DNA of 64,000 nt from NCBI GenBank assembly GCA_001599815.1, contig BCIA01000003.1, positions 4,092,001-4,156,000 on the forward strand, given 5' to 3'. The DNA comes from Furcasterigmium furcatum. Its lineage: Eukaryota > Ascomycota > Sordariomycetes > Glomerellales > Plectosphaerellaceae. Every line of letters begins with the position of its first letter. Within the stretch, counting starts at the first letter, position 1. The notes under the pieces were generated by a model. It made no database searches. It was not told the DNA's origin and was given only the letters and a program-made list of their open reading frames with translations. The translations under genes and the position numbers were made by a program. Positions 22,601 through 34,608 of the stretch are shown piece by piece.

Positions 22601-24701
22601 CATCAATGATGACTTTGCCCGGGTTCAAGAAGTCCATCAACGCCGAGAGCTCGGCAAGATTGTTTTGGATGGGAGTACCGGTAATCAAGATCTTGCAGGG
22701 AACTCCAAAGCTGAACAGCTTTGAGTAGAGCTGAGACTCTTTGTTCTTGAGTCTGTGTGCCTCGTCAACGAGTAAAGTTTGCCACTTCATGGTTTGCAGG
22801 AACTGCCAATCCTGAAGGATCATCTCATATGAGGTGATCAGGGCATTGAACTTGGGCTTCTTGGTGTTGCCGTTCACCAGTAGCTCGTTCTCACGAATGG
22901 TCTGGCGGGACGTTTCGTTTCCGAGATAGACCACATAGTTCAGATCGGGCGACCAATTGTCGAATGTGTCACCCCAGGCGGGAATGACGCTGAGAGGCGC
23001 CACGATGAGAAAAGGGCCCTCTTGCAGTCGTTCGTTCCGCAACCAGCTTAGGAAGGAGACACTTTGGACAGTTTTGCCCAGGCCCATCTCGTCGGCAAGG
23101 ATGACGTTGTTCGCACGAGTCCAATTGAGGCAGAGGAAGTTGAGACCTCTGAGCTGGAACTCTCGTAGCTCACCGTTCTTGATGTACGACGGTTGGCTTT
23201 CCAGCTTTGTCATCCTGCTTCGAGTGTCTGGGTTCGATTCGTGGCGATCTGACAGCCATTGCCGAGATGAGCGATCCAAGAATTGATCGATCTTGTCTTG
23301 GAAGTCGGGGGCAATCGAAGCCGCAGCTTCCCATGTGCATTCGTCGTAGTAGCAGCCCTTCCACTTGACCAGATATTCTGTTTCCTCCTCGCCATCACGG
23401 ACAGCGACAACACGATCAACCTTGGTGAAGTCTTCCAGAGCTTCTTCGGCACGCTCGCGATCGAGGAAGAACTGTTCCTTCGTCTCCGGAGGAATATCGT
23501 CGCCGAATCGGATGATGAGCTCGTTCTCGACGACAACCCTGTAGTAATTTTCGAGCTTGCGGAAACCGCGAGCGTATCGGAGGGTAGCCGAGGTCTCCCA
23601 AGTGTCGTGCAGGTGGGACTTTCCCTGCCACTTGATGTAGTATTCAAAATCATTTTTGGTCGAGTCGAAGTCAAGTTCCATACCGTCCTTGAGACGGTGA
23701 CGCAGAACCTTGTCGATGTACGGCGAGTTGTCTTCCTCGGCGGCCACGGCTTGATAATCGGGGTTCAATTCGTCTTCGTGGTCTTCGAAATCGCTCTCTT
23801 CGTACCCTCCCTGCTGCACCTGTTGTGCAGCGCGTCGACTGGACCATCGCTTCTCGGCAAAGATGGCCGATGGTTGTGATTCGCGTTCGCGGCGAGCCTT
23901 CTTGCGGAAAGATTTGGCGCGGGCGCCACCGTATGTGTCGGAATCGGAGTCATCGGGCGAGGCTTGTACAGCTGGCGTGGTACGCTTTGAAGCTGCATAA
24001 GAAGAAATAGTCAGTGAAGGTCCGAGTTGAGCAAGGAGCGCCGGCATGAAGAGAAGGATGGCATACAGCGCTGGGATGTGTCGATACGGCGTCGCTTTGT
24101 GGTCCGTCGACTAGTAGGCACAATATCCGAGTCGGAATCGGAATCAGAGTCGACCTGACCTGTTAGCGATAACGAAATCTGGAGGGAAGGGTAGGCAGGA
24201 CGTACCATCTTGCGCTGTTGCGTTGGCCGTGTCTGAAGCAAAGTGTAAGCATTGAAATTCATGGTACGACGCGACAATATTACGTACGCTTCTCCTCAGC
24301 CCGTAAAGCTCCGGGTTGGCTTTGATATAATCATCTTCCTCCAGGGTGGCCTTGCGCTTGTTGGAGGTTTGAGAGTCCCCAGAGATAGAACGGGCGTCGG
24401 CAACACCATCGCTCTGCGGGTTGACCACGTCATCGTCCATGTCAAAGTCGGCATCATCGGATGCGTTATTTTCGTCCGGAGAGTGACTGCTCTCGGCAAA
24501 ATCGTGACCGCCATTGATGTAGGCCGCATCGTCTTCGGGGTCTAGGGACGGCGAAGGGTGGTCGGCGGCAGCGGGATGCGCATTGAGCGCGTCGGATTGA
24601 TCGCTCACGCTTGAGCGTCTGCTGGCGACTTTGGAAGAGGGAGAGGGCGACCTAGGCGACCGATGCCCATTCGAGGACCCATCTCCGAGAGGGCTAGACA
24701 T
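19679..24701 (-). CDS. CHD1: Chromatin-remodelling ATPase CHD1
   Basis: Five exons: 24701-24288, 24232-24206, 24154-24067, 23992-19897 and 19835-19679. They total 4782 nt, 1593 residues. An acidic Ser-rich N-terminus leads to tandem chromodomains (about 265-410, with IKWQGKSHLHDTWET and VKWKGCYYDECTWE). The SNF2 ATPase follows, with Walker A DEMGLGKT, DEAHRLKN, and motif VI region MGRAHRIGQ. Then come the bridge and SANT/SLIDE DNA-binding region, a long Arg/His/Asp-rich basic segment, and the C-terminal CHCT helical domain ending in DLPLKNRFWEFLASLWP. CHD1 reads H3K4me3-type marks and spaces nucleosomes over transcribed genes. Exon 2 is only 27 nt. The last exon completes the CHCT domain. The gene is divergent from RLI1. 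Confidence 0.95.
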
Positions 24702-26448
24702 GGTGTAAGTCGAGCACGAGGCTGCCTGCTGTAAGTCGAGACAAGGTCAGCAGAGTTCAGACAGAGTCGGGCCACCTGTCCAGTGTTGTCGTTGACCGCG
24801 AGGGAAGTGAGCAACCGCGGAAGGCGAGTAGAACAGATTTCAAGCAAGAAATGATAGAAAAATCCGAGTCGTCGCATTCCGCGTCGATACTCGATGGACG
24901 CGAGGCTGAGCGAGATGGACGCGGCAATTGACTCAGACGGAGACCTTTGGGAGGGTCAAGCGGACCGTGTCGGTGTCAGGTCCATCAGGAGCCATCGAAT
25001 CCATCAAGTAAAGGCGTCTCCAAGGCAGCATGAGCCATCTGGCGCATCATATCGAGTCGAATGTGATCGATATGGAGGTCGATCAGACCGGGCTCACGGC
25101 GACGGGGATGGGCTGGCTGACAAGGGGATCTGGGCAATGAGGGGCAAACTCACAAGTCATGAGGGTTGGCCCCAGGCAGCAAAGAGTTGAGAAGGGGATG
25201 GGAGAAGGAAGACTTGGTCGTGGCAGTCAACCGATGCCGGGGGTGGTGAGGCTCGGGTGTTGTTGAGACGGTGATGGAATATCAAAATGTCAGAGGCAGT
25301 AAGTAGGGTGGAGGCAGGAAAGAATTGGGTGCGGGTGCCGTGCCGGAGGAGGAGTAGCGCACTGGGCTGGGGTGAACGAGGTGGAGTGGGGAAAACGTGC
25401 TCCGTCTGAGAACCTAGATCACCCATAGTTTACCCGCCACAGGACCTCACGGCGTCAAGTCATGTGAGGCCTGAGGCCGCGGGCGCCTTGTGAGTGACCA
25501 GCTCTGGCCAATCAAGTGCAACGAACCCTCTGACTTTCAGGGCATGGTCTCAGTTGTTGCACTGTTCGCCGGCTCAGGTCCAGGGCAGCGAGCGACGGGC
25601 TCCCTACGGGCATGGGTCATGGATGAATGGAGGATCCCATCAGGCGAATTGCATTGTTTGCGAGCGCCTCTTTGTGGAAGCCACCGAACAATGATGCGTT
25701 TGGATGCAGCATGAATTAGGTGTTTGTACAACGGTGCTCTAGGGGCCCAGCTCCTGGCAGAGAAAGGGTGCTCAGGACGGGACCTTCCGCTAGGTCGTCC
25801 AGCTTGGTGTTCAAGTTGTTTTCTGACGATGATTCCGTCTCGTGTCCCCGAACTGATGGACGAACGTACTATCTCATCCATCGTCAAGGGACTATCAACT
25901 CTGGATATGCTGTCGTGAGGAACGGATTGGTTCTGTTCATGGTCAATAGCAACCTGCCTGATGCGGGAGTGCCTGAACTATGGATGGCCCAAAGATAGGT
26001 ATCTCGGAGTACTCTGTCCGCCTGCCTGGCGTGCGAAAAGACATGGGATATACCTCCGGAGCCATGGCGGGGCTCTTCCCCCAGCGGCCTTACCCTACCC
26101 CGCTAGATTTGGGCGATTCACAAGCGGCCAGTTTTTGATGACTGCATCCACCATTGCGTAGCAGCCAGGCGGTCTGCTTGTTTTGTGTGCCACTTCTTTT
26201 ACCCCTCCATCAGCCTTGGTCGAAAATATTCTCCTTTCCACCACAACCACCACCTCCCCTCGCCCTTGCTTCTCGGCCCAGGCCGCGCGACAGCCACCGA
26301 ACTCCCCCTCGAATCGTCGCACTCCCTCAACCCTTTTGTCCGACTGCTCGAACCTCTCGGAACGGCCTCTCGATACGTCGCGAATCCCCGAAAAAATCGA
26401 CCTCAACCACCCACAAGATCGCGAGCCCCGCGCGCACGAACCGCAGCC
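24702..26448. other. Divergent promoter region, CHD1 / RLI1
   Basis: These 1.75 kb separate two divergent housekeeping starts. The 250 bases before 26449 are CT-rich on the plus strand, typical of a fungal translation-gene leader. No gene is recognised. Confidence 0.55.
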
Positions 26449-28386
26449 ATGGTCGACAAGCTTACCCGTATCGCCATTGTCAACAGCGACAAGTGCAAGC
26501 CCAAGAAGTGTCGTCAGGAGTGCAAGAAGTCATGCCCTGTCGTTCGCTCCGGAAAGCTCTGCATCGAGGTCTCCCCCGATTCGCGCATCGCCTTCCTCTC
26601 CGAGTCCCTCTGCATCGGTTGCGGTATCTGCCCCAAGAAGTGTCCTTTCGGCGCCATCACCATCATCAACCTGCCCACCAACCTTGAGACCCAGGTCACC
26701 CACCGCTACTCCGCCAACTCGTTCAAGCTGCATCGTCTGCCCACACCCCGCCCGGGCCAGGTCCTCGGCCTCGTTGGAACCAACGGTATCGGCAAGAGTA
26801 CCGCGCTCAAGATCCTCAGTGGCAAGCTGAAGCCCAACCTGGGCAAATACGATAACCCCCCTGACTGGGACGATGTCATCAAATATTTCCGTGGCTCCGA
26901 GTTGCAGAGTAAGCTTGGATCCTATTCTTTTTGAGCTCTCCCCCAACTAATGCCCTTGCGCAGACTACTTCACCAAGCTTCTCGAGGACGACCTCAGGGC
27001 CGTCGTCAAGCCCCAGTATGTCGATCAGATCCCCAAGGCCGTTCGCGGCCCCAACCGAACTGTCAAGGGGCTCCTCGAAGCCCAGAGCAGCCTCGGCAAC
27101 CTGAAGGAAGTCTGCGACACTCTCGAGCTTAACCACATCATGGACCGTGAGATCCAGCTCCTCTCCGGTGGTGAGCTTCAGCGTTTCGCTATCGGTACCG
27201 TCTGTGTGAGGGAGGCCGATGTCTACATGTTCGACGAGCCCTCCTCCTACCTCGATGTCAAGCAGAGGCTGAGCGCTGCTCGTATCATCCGCTCCCTGCT
27301 TCGCGATGATGACTACGTCATCGTTGTCGAGCACGATTTGTCCGTCCTCGACTATCTTTCCGACTTCATCTGTGTCCTGTACGGACAGCCCGCCGTCTAC
27401 GGTGTCGTCACCCTTCCCCAGTCCGTGCGTGAAGGTATCAACATTTTCCTGGACGGTCATATCCCCACGGAGAACCTGCGTTTCCGTGAGGAATCTCTGA
27501 CTTTCAAGATCTCTGAGGGAGCCGACGACTACGCTGTCGACAAGTCGCGTGCTTTCAAGTATCCCAGGATGGAGAAGACTTTGGGCAACTTCAAGCTCAG
27601 GATCGATTCCGGCGACTTCACCGACTCTGAAATCATCGTCATGATGGGAGAGAACGGTACCGGCAAGACCACGTTCTGCCGTCTCCTGGCTGGCGCGCTC
27701 AAGCCTGACAGCAAGGCCCAGGTGCCCGAGATGAAGATCAGCATGAAGCCCCAGACCATCACCCCCAAGTTCGAGGGCACCGTCCGTCAGCTCTTCTTCA
27801 AGAAGATTAAGGCCGCCTTCCTCTCACCCCAGTTCCAGACCGATGTCGTCAAGCCCCTGAAGATGGATGACTTCATCGACCAGGAGGTGAAAAACCTGTC
27901 CGGTGGTGAATTGCAGCGTGTTGCCATCGTGCTGTCCCTGGGTATGCCCGCCGATATCTACCTCATCGACGAGCCCTCCGCCTACCTCGACTCCGAGCAG
28001 CGTATCATCGCCTCGCGTGTCATCAAGCGCTTCATCATGCACGCCAAGAAGACCGCCTTTATCGTCGAGCACGATTTCATCATGGCCACGTACCTAGCCG
28101 ACCGCGTCATTGTCTTCGACGGCGAGCCCGGCATCAACGCCCACGCCAACAAGCCCGAGTCTCTCCTCACCGGCTGCAACACCTTCCTCAAGAACCTCGA
28201 CGTCACATTCCGCCGCGACCCCACAAACTACCGCCCCCGCATCAACAAGGCGAATTCGCAGCTCGACCAGGAGCAGAAGAACGGTGGAAACTACGTGAGT
28301 CACATTCCCAAGCCTTCCATTTCGCCCATGTATGCTAATATCCCTGCCAGTTCTTCTTGGACGATGACGACAAGACGACCGCTTGA
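26449..28386 (+). CDS. RLI1: Ribosome recycling ATPase RLI1/ABCE1
   Basis: Exons 26449-26908, 26964-28294 and 28351-28386 join to 1827 nt, 608 residues, the family's usual length. The N-terminus has two 4Fe-4S clusters: Cys 16/21/25/29 and Cys 55/58/61/65 (CIGCGICPKKCP). Two ABC domains follow, with Walker A GTNGIGKST and GENGTGKTT, signature LSGGELQR twice, and Walker B DEPSSYLD and DEPSAYLD. The family splits ribosomes after termination and helps subunit export and initiation. The last exon is 36 nt and encodes the short acidic tail FFLDDDDKTTA. If the 56-nt last intron is retained, the frame stays open to 28564 but loses this ending, so the spliced stop is preferred. The start is the first ATG after a CT-rich leader, in a good context (GCAGCC before ATG). 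Confidence 0.97.
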
Positions 28387-29297
28387 AATGGGCATCCCTA
28401 AGGATGTCCCTCACGGGGGTTACGATCATGCATGGAAACCAGGCGTTCGTGGCGTTCAAAAAGGGCAGCATAAGAAGCCGAAGAAGCGCGCTTCCGGCGG
28501 GCAGGGTTTGAATCTAGAAGGGACCGGAGAGGCCGCCGAGGACGATGACGACGAAGATGACTGACAACGGCGACGGCAGTCTATCCCCTGTTGCCTGGTC
28601 CTACGACACAGACGAGTTTGTCCGATCCGCCTTTATTTTGCTATCTACTAGTGGGTTTGGACGCACCGTTATTCCGACCTCAGGACGAGGGAGGCACACA
28701 GCCCCCTTTCGCCTGTCACGACACTCGTTTTGGCGTCTTCTGTTCATATTGGATGAATGCGCGGAGGGCGTATGAGCGGACTTGAACAAACCGTCGTCGT
28801 AGATTGAGGGGCAACGGAGCAAGCAGGATGACTGCCGTCAGTTCCTCACATATCTTTGCGAGGAAGAGAATGTATATACGAGCTGCACGCGAGTACGAGA
28901 CACGTACCTGGCTGCGATGAACGCGTAATTTGACATGCCGTTATTGCACAATCGAAAGGGTTTTCTCATATCACGCCACGGCAAATCCCTTTCCCCTGAC
29001 AAGTATATCAATTCAAAGACAAGCGATGTGGAATCATACATACTAGTTGCTACCACCGCCGGTGCCCAGAGACCAATTGGCGATTCCAGGATGAGATGAC
29101 CGGCTGCTTCGTAGTAGGCCTCGAATCTGACCGGACGAGCCAGAAGAAATGACCGCACGGCGAGGAAGCTGGAACCTGTGATGTACTGCAGGTCATCAAG
29201 CCCAGGACAGCGGGATGCTCGTTTCGTGACGTACGGTACTCGAGAGACGCACCATGCCGTACCGACCCCTCCAATGAAAATGCAAAGGCAAGACCAT
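28387..29297. other. Convergent intergenic region, RLI1 / PRP40
   Basis: These 0.9 kb separate convergent stops. The first 178 bases continue an open frame if the RLI1 intron is retained. Otherwise nothing is recognised. Confidence 0.5.
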
Positions 29298-31959
29298 CTA
29301 GTCTTCCTCGATCTCACCCTCTTCGGATCCAGAATGAACGCCCGGGTCCTCCTTGGTTGCACCCTTGGCTGCTGGTGGTGGTGCTGCTGCTGGCGGTGCC
29401 GGCGCCGGCGGCGGAGTCTTGTTCTTCTGACGGGCCTCACGGTTAGGAGTTCTCTCACGCTCGGAGGGTGTCTTCTCTCGGCGCAGTCGCTGCGGGGAAT
29501 CGATTAGTATCGGAGGTGTGGCTGAGGTAGTATCGAGTTGAGCCGTCGTACCTTCGAATCTCGGGAATCTCGCCGCTCGTCATCGTCGTCTTCCCTACGG
29601 CGCCGGGAGCCGGATGGGCGCTCGTCCCCATATGGAAGCTCGTCATAGGAGCCGACACGGCGCCGATAGAGCCTCTCGCGCTCATCCTCTCTATCCCTCC
29701 TCTCACGGTCGTAGTATCCGTCGTCATCGCGGCGGGAGCGAGGGGGCCGATCGTAATCTCTGTCTCTCTCCCTGTCGCGCTCGCGATCACGATCTCGTTC
29801 GCGGCGCGGGGGAGGGGAAGCACGCCGCTCAGACAGGAAGCTCTCGGCCATCGTTGACTTGCGGTGGTTACGCTCGCGTTCGGCAATGGCTTTGCGCCTG
29901 TCAGCTTCATATGCGTCAACCTCGGGGCTACGACTGCGCCTGCGGCCGCTGCCGCGGTGCGACCTCTCGCCCCGAGATCGGTCTCTCTCCCTGTCACGGT
30001 ACAAGTCCCGTTCACTGGAGGCAGGATCACGCCTGCGACGGCGATCCCGGTCTGCGTCGTCCTCCTTCTCGCGCAGCCGACGAATGTGCTTCTCAAAGGC
30101 GCTAACGCTGGTATCCTCTGGCAGTGCCTGGAAGGCCGGGTTATCCGCTAGACGAGGTCTTACCTTCTCCCAGGTGTCGTTAGGAGAAATTGGCGGCTCG
30201 ACCCGCTTCATGAATGCCCGCAGATCATCAACAGCCCGGCGCGTGTTGCGTTCAGAGCGCTTGTCGTCATCGGGCCGCTTCGACCTCTTCTCCTGGAGCT
30301 TGGAAATTGTCAGCCGCCTGTTCATCATGTTCACGAGGGAGGCACAACACACTTTCTCGAAGATGACCGACAGTGTGTCCCGGTCAATGTTAGCAGCTCG
30401 CCGATTCTTCCTGATAGCAGCATGGAACTCGTCGAAGGTGGTGGTAGGAGTGACCTCAAACCGCTCATCCTGTAGACTGTCAGTAGAGTATCATGGTAAC
30501 ATAGAGGAGAATGCTCACATCTAGGGCATCGAGGACATCATTACGGGGGCCCCGCAGGGCCCTCTCCTCTTCCTCGACAATGTCCCAGAACAACTCTTGA
30601 GGGGTGGAACCATGCTGGCTGGCCATGGCCTTGTAGCGCTCGTCGTTCTCGATCAGAGGTAAGAATCGGTGCCACTTGGAGGCGGCGGTGATCTTGCCCT
30701 GTTTTCTGAGTTCGGCCAACAGACCCAAGAATGCATCGCGAGACTTGCGCTCCTTGCGGAACTTTTTGTTCTTCTCTTCCTGCTTGGAGTCGTTGAATCT
30801 GCGCTCGAGAGCCTTCATATGATTCTGGAAAGCAGTCAAGATGTCAAACTTGCTAAGAGACTTGTACTTCTCATCTTGCTGGAACGGCTGGGTCGAGGAA
30901 ATGATGCCCTGGGCATCGGACCAGCGTGTGTATGGTTCGAGGTTGAGCTTCGGGAGCAGGTCAATGAGACCGTCCATGGCAGTCTTCCGCGACAATGTCT
31001 GCTGGTCAATGTGGGCTTTCTTCAGCTGAACAATGTACTCCTCGAAAAGTTGGCGACGCTCGTTCTCGTTGTTCGTCGAGCGGAAGATGGTTTCGCCCTC
31101 CATCATGGGACGTGCTGTCTTCCAACGCGTGTAGTGCTTGATCTCCGGGTGCCGCTTCAGCATTGTCTCGAAGTCAGTCCGTAGCTTGGACATGCGTTCG
31201 TGGGCGCGTTCCTTATCCTGAGTAATCATGTCCTGGCAGTATTTCTCGAAAGCGGCCCTTCGATCTTTGGGGTCCTTGATGGCTCTGTACTGCGGATCCT
31301 TGGCGATGGTGCGAAGGGCCTGCTCCCACGTCCAGTCGGACTGGACGCCGCTTCGCTTGAGAAGCTTCACGAAAGCCGCCTCAGCCTCCTCAAATGTTGC
31401 GTAGTCCGGTTCATTGGACGCTGGGACAAAAGCTTTCGCAGCAGGATCGCTGGTGTAGCCGAGTTGACGGGATTCGGGAAGGGGTTCCCTCTGATCGCGG
31501 TAATTATCGTGGTTGTCGCGGTAATTGTCATGGTTGGAGTGACCTGGGCCTCGGTCGAAGGAAGGTTGCCTGTCTCTGTTAGCTGCTAGACCAGAATGTG
31601 TGAAGCATGGAACATACGCAGGAGTGGTGGGCGTGGCTCCCGCCCCCAGCGCATTCTTGTACGCATCGGGCATCTCCCAAGAACTTTGCTTTGTCTCGGT
31701 GTTGTACCAGTACTTCCGACCGCCTTCCGCAGTATATTCCTTCCATGGCTGGTTTGCGAGGGCGCGCTGTGACTTGTATGTTAGCTCTGCTGCTGCGCCC
31801 AGCCGACGGACTTCTCACCTCAGCAGAAGACATCATCTCCTCCGGCTTCGTCCACTGAGTGACCTTGGTCGCCGGGTTGTAGTAGTAGCTGCGGCCATCG
31901 GGCGTGCGATGTTCCTGCCAAGTGGCAGGCTGCCCGTAGGGTGCGCCCGCGCCGTTCAT
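29298..31959 (-). CDS. PRP40: U1 snRNP-associated splicing factor PRP40 (WW and FF domains)
   Basis: Five exons: 31959-31819, 31766-31618, 31569-30519, 30469-29552 and 29489-29298. They total 2451 nt, 816 residues. Two WW domains lie at the N-terminus (first W14/W36 around DGRSYYYNPATKVTQW, second W55/W77 around GGRKYWYNTETKQSSW). An Asn/Asp/Arg-rich linker follows, then a run of FF domains (about 150-560, beginning at FEEAEAAFVKLLKRSGV). A long RD/RE-repeat tail precedes an Ala/Pro-rich stretch and the ending EEGEIEED. PRP40 bridges the 5' splice site-bound U1 snRNP to branch-point proteins and the polymerase II tail. For the 49-nt third intron the acceptor 7 nt downstream of the first AG is required, since the first AG gives an immediate stop. 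The gene is divergent from TRS65. Confidence 0.93.
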
Positions 31960-32475
31960 GATGGGGCTTGCGGCGAAGCAACCCGGGACTCGAGAGCTCG
32001 GTCAGACAATAAGGGTGGAGGGGCCTGGGCGGAACGAATGTTGACACCCGGATCGACGGCGCGACTTGACTCAATGTTGGATGGCGCGAGGTGTGTCACT
32101 GCAACGGTTGACGGGCGAGGAGGCTGAAGGATCAAAAAAAGAAGATTCGCTTTGAGAAGCACGGGCCACGCTCTCAGTTGGGTGTGGATTACGTAATCTC
32201 AACAGGGGTTAGTGACCTTCCATCAGAACGAGACACTGGCATCCATCCGCTCTCATCATCCTCCAACTGACACACGTCGGCAATCCCACGGCATTTCAAC
32301 GACAAATTCACCAATATTACAGCTGAATCCTGAGGCTGTATCTTGACGTATGCGCAAGTCTACGTCCGACCATACTCTCGGACCAGTTGTCGAAACCCAA
32401 AGTGCTGTCTGAACACCTTCAGAAGATCCCCTGACCAGAGTCGCTGTTGGAAATGAACCCCGGTGCTGGAGTTGC
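31960..32475. other. Divergent promoter region, PRP40 / TRS65
   Basis: This 516-base bidirectional promoter lies between two divergent starts. No other feature is recognised. Confidence 0.55.
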
Positions 32476-34352
32476 ATGAGCCAGAGCATGGCCGTCGACG
32501 ATTTACGGGGCTCAGACCCCCTGGATGGGGCATTCAGCTTCATAGAAAACTCCTACCTCAGCTATATTGTTCCAAAAGCCACCGATCTAGACCTCGAGTT
32601 GGCGTCGCAAGATGCTGAAGACACCGGGTCTCTCTTCGACACAATAGAACAACGGAAGTCCCTCTTCTTCGGTAGGCCGCATTCGGTTCCATTCATTCAC
32701 AGTTGCTGATCGTGGCAGATGAAACGGTCGACGTCCACCTCATTCTACGAACGCCCCTGGTCGATGAGACGGCATTGCGGTCCTGCTTGGCACGCCTTCA
32801 CATCAGCCTCGAGGCACAAGTGATGAGTGGCCATGCTTCAGAACGGGACAATCCTCAGCAGTCAGACAATATTTTCTCGGGCATAGTTGAGGAGACTGAT
32901 GACCCCTTCATTGTCGTTGACGCAGCCGATGACAGCGACGAGGAGGAGGAGGAAACGCAGCCACATATCTACGCCGTCTGGAAGCTGCCCGTCTTTCTGG
33001 CCAGACCGCGCGTCCGCCTGCAGAATCCCGTCGTGTCTTTCAAGGCGTCTGCAAGCCTCAAGCCAGCTGATGCGGCGACTGCCCTGGGCGAGCAGGCTGG
33101 GTACATGCGTAGCGGCGTGCCGGCTGGCTTCAATCTGCTCGAGTCGTTCAGTAGCGACCCGGCGTTGGGAGGCGTGGTGCCGCGTCTATCGGCCCTGCGA
33201 GTCTCGCGCGTGGCTCCAGTCACACAGTCGAAACACATGATGAAGCCGATCCGTGCTCAAAACAGCCTCGAACTGAAGATACACCCGGCTATTCATACGA
33301 GAGTGCGCTTCTCGAGACCTAACCACGCGCCCGCCAGCGCAGCCGTCATCGCTCTTCTTGAGATCGACTTCACTTCAAACTTCGCCAGCGAGGTCACGCT
33401 TGATAGCGTACAGCTTTCTGTGCAGGACAGTTCCATTGAAAACCTGAACACTCACACGGGACTGCAGCTGCCTCTAAAATGTGTCGCCCAGGACCATATC
33501 ACTCTCATGTACCGCCTTGCTCCGCAGGAGATCGAGATGATCGTCAAAGTTCCTACCCGAGACCTGAGCATCACCATCGAAGCCACGATTCACGATACAC
33601 CAAACGGATGCAGTCCAAGCCTCAAGCTGTCCTGGACTACGACCGTCGACTACACCATCCCCGTCAACCCTGGCTTCGGCTCCGCATCCCAACCCATTCA
33701 ACGCGCTCACCGCCCCTCCCAGCTCTCCATCGGCGGCTCCGATGCATCACAATCCCTCACGGCACCCTCTGTAAGTCGACCCGACGCCCTGCCCGCTCTC
33801 GAAGCAGCAACGGCACGCACCACGGAGACGGCCATGCCCGACCTCGGCCTCACCATCACCTTCTGCGCCCCAGAAGGCCCCATCTACCCCGGCGAGCCTT
33901 TCTCATGGACCGTCTATGTCGTCAACCGCACCAGCGACAAGGCCGCCGCCGGGAACGCCCCTCCTCCCCATCGCAAGCTGGCGCTCCTTGCTATTCCCAA
34001 GCGGCGCCGGAACGATGTTCGTGCCATCCGGCCCCCGTCCACGGCCGGAAAGGGTAAGACGGTCGCTGATGGCAGGCAGATGGCAGACGCCGTCCTGGAC
34101 GAGAACGTCGTCCATGCCATGCAGCGCAGCTCCTTCATCGACTCGACGGACGTCGTCTGCTTGAGCGCCGATACGAGAGTTGGCCCCCTGGCGCCCGGAG
34201 CCTGTCACGTCACCGACATCAGATTCGTGGCACTCAAGTCTGGCATGGTGGGGGTGGAAGCTATCAGGGTCGTTGACCTTGGAACCCAGGAGCACGTTGA
34301 TGTGAGGGACTTGCCGATCATGGTTGTCAGTAAGCGGCCGGGCTCCGAATAG
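32476..34352 (+). CDS. TRS65: TRAPP II trafficking complex subunit TRS65
   Basis: Exons 32476-32671 and 32719-34352 join to 1830 nt, 609 residues. The 47-nt intron restores the frame as FFGDETVDVHLIL-like sequence at the junction. The protein is mostly beta-rich with an acidic loop (DDSDEEEEE near 120). The C-terminal region has the TRS65-like segment that ends with GPLAPGACHVTDIRFVALKSG and EAIRVVDL. In fungi TRS65 bridges TRAPP II at the trans-Golgi, where the complex activates Rab11-type GTPases. A second ATG four codons in (32488) is possible. The family call rests on the C-terminal domain and the overall length. Stops converge with SLD3, 256 bases apart. Confidence 0.83.
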
Positions 34353-34608
34353 GCATATTGTATCAACGCATCACAAAATCATGTCCACCCAGCCCATTGC
34401 AGCCAGTTATCATTCCAGGTGTTGAATTCTCAAGTCAGAAGTATCTCATTTCACTCCGGCCCAGCCGGGCCCGGAACCTACAGGCCCGTCCTCTCACCCG
34501 TCGCATGCGCCGTGACAATGCAGTTCAAACACAGCCTTGAGATTTGGCGTTTTACGCCCTCCAATACCCGAAAACGCCGATGCCATGCCATGCTTGTTGT
34601 TCTGTTCG

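Noticed and set aside
27140..28564. Reading the second RLI1 exon straight to 28564 as the gene end
   Set aside because: Splicing 28295-28350 restores the normal 608-residue length and acidic end; the readthrough tail has no family support.
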